From positions 340,573 through 404,572 of the forward strand of contig NZ_JAGGOT010000002.1 of the NCBI RefSeq assembly GCF_018614195.1: 64,000 nucleotides of DNA. Reading direction: 5' to 3'. Origin of the DNA: Streptomyces sp. ISL-43 (lineage in GTDB: Bacteria > Actinomycetota > Actinomycetes > Streptomycetales > Streptomycetaceae). The notes under the pieces are model-generated. The model worked only from the letters and a program-made list of their open reading frames with translations. It was not told the origin of the DNA and searched no databases. Made by a program: the position numbers and the translations under genes. Positions 1 through 7,192 of the stretch are shown piece after piece (the first letter of the stretch is position 1; the number at the start of each line of letters is the position of its first letter).

Positions 1-772
1 CGCGGGCGAGGAAGGCGGCGTACGCCTCGTCGCTCAGGATCGGGTTGTGGAAGAAGGAGCCGGCCGACCAGGTGTCGTGGTCGGCGGGGTCGAGGACCAT
101 GCCCTTGCCGGCGCGCAGCCGCAGGACGGTCTCGCGGGCCTTCGCCGCCGGCACCCGGTCGCCGGCCTCGACGCCGAGGGCGCGGGCGGTCTCGGGGTAT
201 TTGACCGGCGCGGACAGGCCGCCCGCGTCCTCCAGGGCGAAGCGGACGCGCAGGACGACGTACCGCTCGGGCTGGTGTTTGAAGAGGCTGTCGCGGTAAG
301 AGAACTCGCATTCGGCGGCCGACAGGGTGACCGTCTCTCGGCGCGTTCGGTCGTAGGCGACGACCTCGGTGATCGTGTCGCAGACCTCCTGGCCGTACGC
401 CCCGACGTTCTGGATCGGCGTGGCGCCGGCGGATCCCGGGATCCCGGCGAGGCATTCGATGCCCGCGAGCCCGGCCTCGACCGCCCGGGCGACGGCGTCG
501 CTCCAGTTCTCCCCGGCCGCGAGCTCCAGGCGCGTCCCGTCGAGCGTGAAGCCGGTGGTCGCGATGCGCAGCGCGGTGCCGTCGAAGCCCTGGTCGCCGA
601 TGACGAGGTTGCTGCCGCCGCCGATGACCAGGAGCGGGGTGCCGCTCCCGTCCGCGGCGCGCACGGCGGCGACCACCTCGTCGTCGGTGGTCGCGGTGAC
701 CAGGCGGGCGGCGGGGCCGCCGAGACGGAAGGTGGTCAGCGGGGCGAGGGGGGCGTCGTCGAGTTCCTGCAC
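1..772 (-). CDS. murB: UDP-N-acetylmuramate dehydrogenase MurB (3' end outside window)
   Basis: MurB reduces UDP-GlcNAc-enolpyruvate to UDP-MurNAc with NADPH and FAD in the cytoplasm, the second committed step of peptidoglycan synthesis. About 257 residues are visible and the C-terminus runs off the left edge. I read the FAD-binding GGGSNLV stretch, the PGSAGATPIQNVGAYG block, the YRDSLFK segment and the SAGSFFHNP block holding the catalytic Ser, all characteristic of MurB. The GTG at 772 precedes QELDDAPLAPLTTFRLGG, the usual N-terminus, but has no Shine-Dalgarno sequence. A hairpin ends about 14 nt upstream, so the mRNA may be leaderless. Confidence 0.95.
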   Translation of the reverse strand, partial: MQELDDAPLAPLTTFRLGGPAARLVTATTDDEVVAAVRAADGSGTPLLVIGGGSNLVIGDQGFDGTALRIATTGFTLDGTRLELAAGENWSDAVARAVEAGLAGIECLAGIPGSAGATPIQNVGAYGQEVCDTITEVVAYDRTRRETVTLSAAECEFSYRDSLFKHQPERYVVLRVRFALEDAGGLSAPVKYPETARALGVEAGDRVPAAKARETVLRLRAGKGMVLDPADHDTWSAGSFFHNPILSDEAYAAFLAR

Positions 773-785
773 GTGGACAAGAGTA

Positions 786-822
786 CGGTCCGTGCCCCCG
801 AACAAGGCGGGGCCACGGACCG
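786..822 (-). terminator. Hairpin between the DUF3291-like gene and murB
   Basis: Arms CGGTCCGTG (786-794) and CACGGACCG (814-822) form a 9-bp stem, extended inside by CCCCG (796-800) with CGGGG (808-812). It follows the minus-strand gene at 852-1250 and sits directly in front of murB. It may be a terminator for the former or a structured leader for murB. There is no clear U tract. Confidence 0.5.
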
Positions 823-851
823 CGGTCGCACCACAAGCCCGGTCCGAGGGC

Positions 852-1250
852 TCAGTAGCCCGACTTCTGCTCGGCGAGGCGGCGCTCCGCCTCTGCCCAG
901 GAGATGGGGAGCTCACTCGCCGGGACGGTCCAGAAGGTGAATCCGGACTCCTTCATGTAGGCGGCGGCCGATTTCGAGCTGGAGCGGTGCGGCTCGCTGC
1001 GCGCGAAGCGGTAGAGCGCGTCGCGGTCCTCCCAGGCGGACAGGGTCAGGAAGGTCCGGCTGAAGACCCGGGCCCGCAGGGCGACCCCGTGCGCGCCGGG
1101 GGCCTTGCGGATCTGGCCGATGATGCCGGGCGACTTCAGGAAGAACCGCAGGGCTCCGGTCAGGCTCTCGGTCTCGAAGCGGGAGGCCATGACGTAGACC
1201 TCGGCGTCGGGGGCGGCCGGGGTGGGCGTGGACCAGGGGATGTCGGGCAT
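852..1250 (-). CDS. DUF3291 / dimeric alpha-beta barrel monooxygenase-like protein
   Basis: A 132-residue protein with the size and pattern of small dimeric alpha-beta barrel proteins (DUF3291, related to spheroidene-monooxygenase-like folds). Visible elements are a first strand (AEVYVMASRF), a segment with SPGIIGQ and a strand ending in FLTLSAWEDRDAL, and then a helix YRFARSEPHRSS. The RF, AW and HR positions are those usually conserved in this group. The substrate is unknown. The ATG at 1250 has GGAGAAG just upstream. It stands alone between murB and the MFS exporter. The family assignment comes from sequence pattern only. Confidence 0.75.
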   Translation of the reverse strand: MPDIPWSTPTPAAPDAEVYVMASRFETESLTGALRFFLKSPGIIGQIRKAPGAHGVALRARVFSRTFLTLSAWEDRDALYRFARSEPHRSSSKSAAAYMKESGFTFWTVPASELPISWAEAERRLAEQKSGY

Positions 1251-1320
1251 GACGGGCTTCTCCTTCTCGACTTCTCGACGAGTCGTACGGATCTTCGTGC
1301 TGCTCTCGCGCTGCGGTTCT

Positions 1321-1349
1321 CCAGGGGCCGCGCACCGCGCGGCCCCTGG
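1321..1349 (-). terminator. Terminator hairpin of the MFS exporter gene
   Basis: Perfect 12-bp arms CCAGGGGCCGCG (1321-1332) and CGCGGCCCCTGG (1338-1349) around the 5-nt loop CACCG, 18 bp past the stop of the MFS gene. No U tract follows, as is common in Streptomyces. Confidence 0.65.
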
Positions 1350-1366
1350 CCCCGCCGGCGGGACGG

Positions 1367-2923
1367 TCAGCCGGCGGCGGCCGTCTTCTCCAGAGCGGGG
1401 GCGGAGGCGGAGGCCGCGGGCACCGCCGGGTCCGCCTGCTCGTGAGCCTGATGGTGTGCCTGGTCCTGCTCGTGTGCCTGGTCCTGCTCGTGTGCCCGGT
1501 TCGCGTGGGCCTGCTCGTGCTCCCAGGCCTGGGCGGCCTGCGCCTGCTCCTTCGCCCGGCCGGGGAGCAGCAGTGCCAGCCCGGCCGCCACGGCGACGAC
1601 CACGGCGCCGATCCAGATGGCGGGGATGGTGCCGTCGGTGAAGGAGTGCGCGGACTCGTAGCCGCCCTGGGAGGAGAAGACGGAGGCGAGGACGGCGACG
1701 CCGAGGGCTCCGCCGACTTCGCGCAGGGCGCTGTTGGCGCCGGAGGCCTTGCCCTGGTCGGCGGGGGCGACGGTGGACATGAGGGCGTTGGAGGCGGGGG
1801 CGAAGAACAGCCCCATGCCGATGCCGCTGAGGATCAGCGGCGGCAGCTGGGCCGCGTAGGAGACGTCCGTAGCGAGGATCATGGCGAACCAGCCGAGGCC
1901 GAGGGCCTGGAACGCCAGCCCGGCGACGACGACGGGGCGGCTGCCTATCCGGTCGGAGAGGATCCCGGCGATCGGGGCGGCGATCATGGGCATGCCGGTC
2001 CAGGGGAGCATGCGCAGCCCGGCTTCGGTGGGCGAGTAGCCGAGGACGCCCTGGAGGAACTGGCTCAGCAGGAAGATCGAGCCGAACATCCCGACGAACA
2101 TCAGCAGGCTGGCCATGTTGATGCCGAAGAAGCCGCGGTCACGGAAGAGCCGCATGGGCAGTACGGGATTGGCGTTGCGGAACCCGTGGTGGATGAAGCC
2201 GCCCACCAGCGCGACGCCGGCGATCAGCGCCGTCAGGACGGGGAAGCTGGTCCAGCCGTGCGCGTTGGCGTTGACCAGCCCGTAGACGATCCCGAAGAGC
2301 CCGCCGCTGATGAGCACGGTCCCCTGGATGTCGAGCTTCGCCTGCGGGGCCGTCGACTCGCCCAGCCGCAGCCGGGCGAGCGGGATCAGCGCGAGCCCGA
2401 TGGGCACGTTCAGCCAGAAGATCCACTGCCAGGAGATGTGCTCGGTCAGGCTGCCGCCGATGAGCGGGCCGCTGGCGACGGCGAGGCCGGTGAGGGCTCC
2501 GTAGATGCCGAGGGCCATCCCGCGGCGGGCCGCGGGAACGGCGACGGTCAGCAGGGTGAGCGAGAGCGGCATCATGATCGCCGCGCCGACCCCCTGGACG
2601 GCCCGCGCCGCGATGAGCTCCTCGATGCCGGGCGACAGGGCTGCCGCGGCCGATGCGGCGGTGAAGATGCCGAGCCCGGCGATGAAGAGCCGCCGGCGTC
2701 CGAACCGGTCACCGAGGGCCGCGCCGAACATGAGCAGGACGGCGAAGGTGAGCGTGTAGGCGTTCACCGTCCACTCCAGGTCCTCCAGCTTCCCTCCGAG
2801 GTCCTCGCGGATGGAGGGGAGCGCGGTGGTGACGACGAGGTTGTCGAGTGCGGCCATGAAGCTGGCGGCGCCTGTGATGACCAGGGCCCAGATCGCAGGC
2901 CCGCGAAGCTTGGTGTCTTGCAC
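1367..2923 (-). CDS. MFS transporter, DHA2 (EmrB/QacA) drug:H+ antiporter family
   Basis: A 518-residue membrane protein of the 14-helix DHA2 family, which exports drugs by proton antiport. Visible marks are the first helix with MAALDNLVVTTALPSI, motif A as GDRFGRRR after helix 2, motif C as GPLIGGSL, and the second-half DRIGSRP loop. The ATG at 2923 follows a GGGGGAAG Shine-Dalgarno. A TetR gene lies upstream in the same direction, and the inverted repeat at 2939-2956 overlaps the probable promoter, so repression by that TetR and induction by a ligand is the natural reading. The last 60 or so residues form a His/Gln/Ala-rich tail with HEQDQA repeats, unusual for the family. The substrate cannot be inferred. 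Confidence 0.93.
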   Translation of the reverse strand: MQDTKLRGPAIWALVITGAASFMAALDNLVVTTALPSIREDLGGKLEDLEWTVNAYTLTFAVLLMFGAALGDRFGRRRLFIAGLGIFTAASAAAALSPGIEELIAARAVQGVGAAIMMPLSLTLLTVAVPAARRGMALGIYGALTGLAVASGPLIGGSLTEHISWQWIFWLNVPIGLALIPLARLRLGESTAPQAKLDIQGTVLISGGLFGIVYGLVNANAHGWTSFPVLTALIAGVALVGGFIHHGFRNANPVLPMRLFRDRGFFGINMASLLMFVGMFGSIFLLSQFLQGVLGYSPTEAGLRMLPWTGMPMIAAPIAGILSDRIGSRPVVVAGLAFQALGLGWFAMILATDVSYAAQLPPLILSGIGMGLFFAPASNALMSTVAPADQGKASGANSALREVGGALGVAVLASVFSSQGGYESAHSFTDGTIPAIWIGAVVVAVAAGLALLLPGRAKEQAQAAQAWEHEQAHANRAHEQDQAHEQDQAHHQAHEQADPAVPAASASAPALEKTAAAG

Positions 2924-2938
2924 GCTTCCCCCAAAACT

Positions 2939-2956
2939 AGTTATTGATCACTAACT
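2939..2956. promoter_or_regulatory. Probable TetR operator in front of the MFS gene
   Basis: AGTTATTGATCACTAACT has arms AGTTA and TAACT around a TGATCA core, 16 bp upstream of the MFS start. Its right half ATCACTAACTT is identical to the right half of the site at 3842-3865 in front of the tetR gene, which suggests a shared regulator. The half-site spacing differs by 4 bp between the two. Confidence 0.7.
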
Positions 2957-3118
2957 TTCACGGACAGAGCTCCGCACCGCCGGACGGCGCACGGACAGGC
3001 ACGCGCGATCGGCCGGGCGGCCGTGCGGATCACCGCCATACCCCTGCCGGGGCGGCGCTCCCCGGATGCGGCCCGGGTACTACTCGGATTGCGGCTGCGG
3101 CTGCGACTGCGACCGGGA

Positions 3119-3835
3119 CTACGACCCGGGCTGGGACCCGGGCTCGAACTCGGGCTGAGACTCGGGCTGAGACTCGGTCTGGGCCTCGGTCTGGGCCTCG
3201 GTCTGGGCCTCGGTCTGGGCCTCGGGCTGGGACTCGGGCTGGGACTCGGGCTGGGACTCGGGCTGCTGCGACTCGGGCCGCGGCTTGGGCTGGACCCCGG
3301 GGTAGCACCCCTCCCAGACCCGGTGCCCGGCCGGGAAGCCCATGGCGGACAAGGTGTTGATCAGCATTCCGTAGGCCAGGAACGTGGTCGTCTCCCCCAC
3401 GTCCGCGCCGAGCGGCACGTGAATGGTGTCCCACAGCTCCATCCAGCCGGCCCGCACCATCTCCCCGAATTCCGGCTCCCCGGCCGCTTCGGCGGCGGCG
3501 ACGGTCACGTACGTCTGGAGCTGCATCTGCAGCTTGTCGGGCTGCTCGGCGATCAGCTGCATGTACGCCGCCCCCATGACCTGGACCGCCTCCTCGCCGT
3601 GGTGGCCCTTGGCGGCCTCCTCGAAGACGAGCCGGATGTCCTCCATGCAGCGGGCGGCGGCGGCGAGGAACATGGCCTGCTTGTTCGGGAAGAGCCGGAA
3701 CAGGTACGGCTGCGACACCCCGACGCGCTTGGCGATCGCCTCGGTGGAGGTCCCGTAGTACCCACCCTTGGCGAACTCGCTCATCGCCGCCCGGATGACG
3801 CTCTCGCGCCGCTCTTCCGCACTCATCCTTGCCAT
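3119..3835 (-). CDS. TetR/AcrR family repressor with a repetitive C-terminal tail
   Basis: A 238-residue regulator. The N-terminal helix-turn-helix is canonical: RRESVIRAAMSEFAKGG, then TSTEAIAKRVGVSQPYLFRLF, with the following FxNKQAMFLAA. The ligand-binding domain covers roughly residues 60-185. The final 50 or so residues are 4-residue repeats of PESQ/TEAQ type ending PGSQPGS, encoded by a 12-bp tandem repeat and not part of the normal fold. The gene lies upstream of the MFS exporter in the same orientation, and both genes carry a matching inverted repeat. It probably represses itself and the exporter. The ATG at 3835 fits the start of the HTH region; the operator lies just upstream. Confidence 0.92.
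   Translation of the reverse strand: MARMSAEERRESVIRAAMSEFAKGGYYGTSTEAIAKRVGVSQPYLFRLFPNKQAMFLAAAARCMEDIRLVFEEAAKGHHGEEAVQVMGAAYMQLIAEQPDKLQMQLQTYVTVAAAEAAGEPEFGEMVRAGWMELWDTIHVPLGADVGETTTFLAYGMLINTLSAMGFPAGHRVWEGCYPGVQPKPRPESQQPESQPESQPESQPEAQTEAQTEAQTEAQTESQPESQPEFEPGSQPGS
3120..3290. repeat. 12-bp tandem minisatellite inside the tetR 3' end
   Basis: About a dozen imperfect copies of CTGGGACTCGGG / CTGGGCCTCGGT on the plus strand, each encoding four residues of the TetR tail. The variants are blocked: TEAQ units in the middle and PESQ units on both sides, as expected from slippage or unequal exchange. Confidence 0.85.
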
Positions 3836-3841
3836 GCTTCG

Positions 3842-3865
3842 AAGTTAGTGCTCAATCACTAACTT
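3842..3865. promoter_or_regulatory. Probable TetR operator in front of its own gene
   Basis: Perfect 9-bp arms AAGTTAGTG (3842-3850) and CACTAACTT (3857-3865) around the spacer CTCAAT, 7-30 bp upstream of the tetR start. This is a typical TetR-family operator and matches the half-site found at 2946-2956. Confidence 0.8.
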
Positions 3866-3896
3866 GGCAACCCCTTACTCACCGCGACCATCGAAA

Positions 3897-3934
3897 AGGT
3901 CCTGACCAGCGGATTCATCCGCCGATCAGGACCT
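3897..3934 (-). terminator. Intrinsic terminator of the rpmG-hadAB unit
   Basis: On the minus strand, arms AGGTCCTGA and TCAGGACCT enclose an inner near-perfect GCGGAT/ATCCGC stem and are followed by TTTTCG. It begins 26 bp after the hadB stop and separates hadB from the tetR promoter. Confidence 0.8.
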
Positions 3935-3959
3935 CCGATGAAAAGACCACAAGACTGGA

Positions 3960-4388
3960 CTACGCGAGGACGACCACCGCGCGCGACATCCCCAGGACCT
4001 TCTGCCCGGCGCTCATCGCCGTCAGGTCGACCCGTACCCGGTTGTCGTCGAGCTTGGCCGCGACCTTCGCCGTGACCTCGATCAGCGCGCCCCGCTCGTC
4101 GTTCGGGACGACGACCGGCTTCGTGAACCGCACGCCGTACTCCACGACCGCACCCGGGTCGCCCACCCAGTCGGTCACCACGCGGACCGCCTCGGCCATG
4201 GTGAACATGCCGTGCGCGATCACGTCCGGCAGCCCGACCTCGGTGGCGAACTTCTCGTTCCAGTGGATCGGGTTGAAGTCACCCGACGCACCCGCGTACC
4301 GGACCAGCGTCGCCCGCGTCACGGGGAAGGACGCACCCGGCAGCTCGGTGCCGACCTCGACCGCGTCGTACTGGATCTGGGCAGCCAT
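3960..4388 (-). CDS. MaoC-like dehydratase, HadB type
   Basis: A 142-residue single hot-dog domain. It shows the MaoC hydratase signature YAGASGDFNPIHWNEKFA (residues about 30-48) with the catalytic Asp and His, followed by GMFTMAEAVRVV. HadB is the catalytic partner of HadA or HadC in the actinobacterial (3R)-hydroxyacyl-ACP dehydratase; in mycobacteria it serves FAS-II. Here one base separates it from the hadA-like gene upstream, supporting an obligate heterodimer. In Streptomyces, which lack mycolic acids, the substrate is uncertain. The ATG at 4388 is preceded by GAGGCCTGAG. Confidence 0.88.
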   Translation of the reverse strand: MAAQIQYDAVEVGTELPGASFPVTRATLVRYAGASGDFNPIHWNEKFATEVGLPDVIAHGMFTMAEAVRVVTDWVGDPGAVVEYGVRFTKPVVVPNDERGALIEVTAKVAAKLDDNRVRVDLTAMSAGQKVLGMSRAVVVLA

Positions 4389-4389
4389 C

Positions 4390-4920
4390 TCAGGCCTCCT
4401 CGGGGGCGGAAGCGGCGGCGGACGCGGACTCGGGCTCGGGCTCGGCCGCGGGCTCGGCCGCGGGCTCGGCCGCGGGCGCCGGTGCGCGCGAGACGAGCTT
4501 CGTCCACGCGGTCACCACGTGCTCGCCCGTCTCGTCGTGGACCTCGCCGCGGATGTCGATGATGTCGTTGCCCGCGAGCGACTTCACGGCCTCGATGGTC
4601 GACGTCACCGTCAGCCGGTCACCGGCCCGGACGGGCCGCGAGTAGGCGAACTTCTGGTCGCCGTGCACGACGCGGCTGTAGTCCAGCCCCAACTGCGGGT
4701 CCTCGACGACCTGGCCGGCCGCCGCGAAAGTGATGGCGAACACAAAGGTCGGGGGAGCGATCACGTCCAGGTGACCGAAGGCCTTGGCGGCGTCGGGGTC
4801 GGTGTAGACGGGATTGGCGTCACCCACCGCAACCGCGAATTCGCGGATCTTCTCCCGGCCGACCTCGTACGGATCGGTGGGCGGGTAGCTCCGCCCCACG
4901 AAGGACTGGTCGAGCGCCAT
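4390..4920 (-). CDS. MaoC N-terminal-like dehydratase, HadA type (UPF0336)
   Basis: A 176-residue hot-dog protein beginning ALDQSFVGRSYPPTDPYEVGREKIREFA, the conserved start of the HadA/HadC/UPF0336 family. The domain ends near residue 145 and lacks the full MaoC catalytic motif, consistent with a non-catalytic substrate-binding subunit paired with HadB next to it. The last 30 or so residues are an AEPAAEP repeat and an acidic Ser/Ala tail outside the fold. The ATG at 4920 follows GGGAGG. It is co-transcribed with rpmG and hadB. Confidence 0.87.
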   Translation of the reverse strand: MALDQSFVGRSYPPTDPYEVGREKIREFAVAVGDANPVYTDPDAAKAFGHLDVIAPPTFVFAITFAAAGQVVEDPQLGLDYSRVVHGDQKFAYSRPVRAGDRLTVTSTIEAVKSLAGNDIIDIRGEVHDETGEHVVTAWTKLVSRAPAPAAEPAAEPAAEPEPESASAAASAPEEA

Positions 4921-5066
4921 GGCTCCCTACCTCCCTGTTGAAACGACCTGATGGAACGGCCTGTTGGACGGCTTGTTGGAACGACCTGCTGAAACGACAC
5001 AAGGCCGCCCCCCAATGACGGGGACGACCTCATGACGGTGCCTGTTGTACGAGACTTCGCCAGTTG

Positions 5067-5231
5067 TCAGCGGGTCTCGCGGTGCGCGGTGTGCGAGTTG
5101 CAACGCGGGCAGTGCTTCTTCATCTCAAGACGGTCCGGGTCGTTACGCCGGTTCTTCTTGGTGATGTAGTTCCGCTCCTTGCACTCCACGCAGGCCAGCG
5201 TGATCTTCGGGCGGACGTCGGTGGCAGCCAC
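5067..5231 (-). CDS. rpmG: 50S ribosomal protein L33, zinc-binding form
   Basis: A 54-residue protein starting at GTG 5231: [21 protein letters not shown], ending SHTAHRETR. The CVEC and CPRC pairs form a zinc ribbon, so this is the C+ type of L33, a zinc-requiring large-subunit protein near the exit site. Streptomyces usually also has a cysteine-free, zinc-independent L33 elsewhere that replaces this one under zinc limitation; none is in this window. AAGGAGCAC gives the Shine-Dalgarno. The gene lies 88 bp after tRNA-Met and 147 bp before hadA, so it belongs to a tRNA-rpmG-hadAB unit. Confidence 0.97.
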   Translation of the reverse strand: MAATDVRPKITLACVECKERNYITKKNRRNDPDRLEMKKHCPRCNSHTAHRETR

Positions 5232-5319
5232 GTGAGTGCTCCTTGACGGAAATTGGGACGGATGAACGCATACAAGAGTAGCCGACCGGGAGACCGACCC
5301 CGCAATCGGCTACTGTGTG

Positions 5320-5392
5320 TAGCGGCGACCGGACTTGAACCGGTGACACAGCGATTATGAGCCGCTTGCTCTACCGACTGAGCTACGCCGCT
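5320..5392 (-). tRNA. tRNA-Met (CAU), elongator type
   Basis: A 73-nt cloverleaf on the minus strand with a 7-bp acceptor stem (AGCGGCG with CGCCGCT), D arm GCTCAGTCGGTAGAGC, anticodon loop CTCATAA and T arm GGTTCAAGTCC. The fully paired acceptor end, including the first base pair, indicates elongator rather than initiator tRNA. The CCA end is not encoded. Confidence 0.95.
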
Positions 5393-5404
5393 TTGATGAG
5401 ATCC

Positions 5405-5428
5405 GTTCCCCACCCGAGGGTGGGGAAC
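5405..5428. other. Perfect hairpin in the tRNA-Thr/tRNA-Met spacer
   Basis: Arms GTTCCCCACC and GGTGGGGAAC form a 10-bp perfect stem with the tetraloop CGAG (CTCG on the transcribed strand). It fills half of the 48-nt spacer between two co-transcribed tRNAs. With no U tract it looks more like a processing element or spacer structure than a terminator. Confidence 0.6.
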
Positions 5429-5440
5429 CTCTCTCACCAG

Positions 5441-5513
5441 AGCCCCAATGCGGAATCGAACCGCAGACCTTCTCCTTACCATGGAGACGCTCTACCGACT
5501 GAGCTATTGGGGC
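5441..5513 (-). tRNA. tRNA-Thr (GGU)
   Basis: A 73-nt cloverleaf on the minus strand. Acceptor GCCCCAA pairs with TTGGGGC, the D arm is GCTCAGTCGGTAGAGC, the anticodon stem TCTCC/GGAGA holds loop ATGGTAA (anticodon GGT), and the T loop is GTTCGATTC. It is the first gene of the unit with tRNA-Met and rpmG. Confidence 0.95.
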
Positions 5514-5526
5514 GAGCGAGGAAGAC

Positions 5527-5554
5527 ATTACACGCTCGTCCACCGATCGCCCAA
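5527..5554 (-). promoter_or_regulatory. Candidate promoter of the tRNA-Thr/tRNA-Met/rpmG/hadAB unit
   Basis: On the minus strand, TTGGGC and TGTAAT are separated by 16 bp, and the -10-like box ends about 13 nt before the tRNA-Thr 5' end. The rest of the 293-bp gap 5514-5806 shows no gene; its right end holds the GCAGGAG ribosome site of the amidohydrolase. Confidence 0.45.
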
Positions 5555-5806
5555 ATCCTTTGCGGGGCCTGGGCTCGGAGCGGCGCCGCCGCGTTTCCCG
5601 ATCATCCCGGAACGCCTCTCCGGGCGCCTTTCACCCCGGAAAGTGTCAGGTGTCACATCGCGGTCCACTCAGACGCACCGGTACGACTATTGGCCTCTTC
5701 CGTGAAGCGAGCACCCCTGCCCCCTAGGCTCTGAGCACGCTGCGTGATCTTGGGCCGCGGGCCGCGGCCAAGGCCCAGGAACCGCCCGAGCCACCGCAGG
5801 AGCGCG

Positions 5807-7138
5807 ATGTCCGACAGCCAGCCGCAGCCGCCGTCCCACTCCCCGCGCAACCGCCCGGCCGGCGGCGGGCACTCACACGGCCACCCGCACGGCACCTCCC
5901 CCGGCGGCGCCCCCGGGAACCCCGGGCCCGTGGCCGCGGAATCCGCCACCCTCCTCCTCACCGGCGCCCGCCTCACCGACGGCCGCACCGTCGACGTCCG
6001 CCTCGGCGGCGGCCGGATCCAGGCCGTCGGCACGGCCGGCAGCCTGCCCGCCCCCGCGGCCTCCCGCGTCGACCTCGGCGGCTACCTCCTGCTCCCCGCC
6101 CCCGCCGAGCCCCACTCCCACGGGGACACCGCGCTGACCGCCGACAGCGAGGGGCCCGTCTCCTACACCCCCGACGAGGTGCAGCGCCGGGCCACCGAGG
6201 CCGCCCTGCTCCAGCTCGGCCACGGCGCCACGGCCGTACGGTCCCACGTGCGCATCGGCGACGTGCACGGCCTCGGCCCCCTGGAGGCGGTGCTCCAGGC
6301 CCGCCGCTCCCTGCGCGGGCTCACCGACCTCACCGCCGTCGCCGTCCCCCGGCTGCTGACCGGGGTGGCCGGCGCGGACGGGCTCGCCATGCTGCGGGAC
6401 GCCGTGAAGATGGGCGCCTCCGTCATCGGCGGCTGCCCCGACCTCGACCCCGACCCGACGGGCTTCCTCGAAGCCGTGCTGGAACTCGCCGCCGAGCACG
6501 GCTGCCCCGTCGACCTGCACACCGACGGCGATGACCCCGCCCGCCTGTCCCGGCTCGCGGCCATGGCCGGCGGGCTGCGCCCCGGCGTCTCCATCGGCCC
6601 CTGCGGCGGTTTGTCCCGGCTCCCGCTGGACGTGGCGAGCCGGGCCGCCGACCAGCTGGCGGCGGAAGGCGTACGGGTGACCTGCCTCCCCCAGGGCGAC
6701 TGCGCGGCCCTGGAACGCCGCGGCCTGCGCACCGCCCCCGTACGGCTGCTGCGGGCCGCCGGGGTCCGGGTCGCGGCCGGCAGCGGGGCCCTGCGGGACG
6801 CGGGCAATCCGGTGGGGCGCGGCGACCCGCTCGAAGCCGCGTACCTCCTGGCCTCCCAGGGCGGGCTGCGCGCCACCGAGGCCTACCACTCGGTCAGCGC
6901 CGCCGCCCGCGAGGCGATGGGCCTGCCCGAGGTGCGGGTGGAGGCCGGCTTCCCGGCGGAGCTGCTCGCCGTGCGCGGGGACCGGATCGCGAGCGTGCTG
7001 TCCCTGGCGTACAGCCGGATCGTGATCCACCGCGGGCGGGTGGTAGCCCGTACGAGTGCCGTACGGGAGTACTGCGACTCCGCCGTCGCCGTGGCCCTGG
7101 ACCTGCCCCGGCAGGGCCGTACGGAGCCCGGCAACTGA
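5807..7138 (+). CDS. Amidohydrolase-family protein, cytosine-deaminase-like, with altered active-site residues
   Basis: A 443-residue protein of the amidohydrolase superfamily nearest to CodA-type cytosine deaminases. It opens with a Pro/His-rich linker, then a small beta domain (TGARLTDGRTVDV) and the barrel. The first metal motif is kept as PAEPHSHGDTAL. The second histidine region reads DLHTDGDDP, where CodA has its catalytic Glu after H-C-D. The region of the third metal His reads SIGPCGGLSRLP, and the metal-Asp region reads GSGALRDAGNP. By eye, several catalytic ligands are therefore missing, so it may be inactive or bind metal differently. I chose ATG 5807 because of GCAGGAG; an upstream in-frame ATG at 5744 has no ribosome site. 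Confidence 0.8.
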   Translation: MSDSQPQPPSHSPRNRPAGGGHSHGHPHGTSPGGAPGNPGPVAAESATLLLTGARLTDGRTVDVRLGGGRIQAVGTAGSLPAPAASRVDLGGYLLLPAPAEPHSHGDTALTADSEGPVSYTPDEVQRRATEAALLQLGHGATAVRSHVRIGDVHGLGPLEAVLQARRSLRGLTDLTAVAVPRLLTGVAGADGLAMLRDAVKMGASVIGGCPDLDPDPTGFLEAVLELAAEHGCPVDLHTDGDDPARLSRLAAMAGGLRPGVSIGPCGGLSRLPLDVASRAADQLAAEGVRVTCLPQGDCAALERRGLRTAPVRLLRAAGVRVAAGSGALRDAGNPVGRGDPLEAAYLLASQGGLRATEAYHSVSAAAREAMGLPEVRVEAGFPAELLAVRGDRIASVLSLAYSRIVIHRGRVVARTSAVREYCDSAVAVALDLPRQGRTEPGN

Positions 7139-7192
7139 GAGTTCGCCGTACGTTCGCGGGCGCGCTCGCCCAGCTCGTCGTACGGTCGGGAC

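Noticed and set aside
3120..3290. Short regular repeats resembling a CRISPR array
   Set aside because: The repeats are contiguous, 12 bp long and without unique spacers; they are in frame with the TetR tail. The 18-bp array at 23751-23828 was rejected for the same reason.
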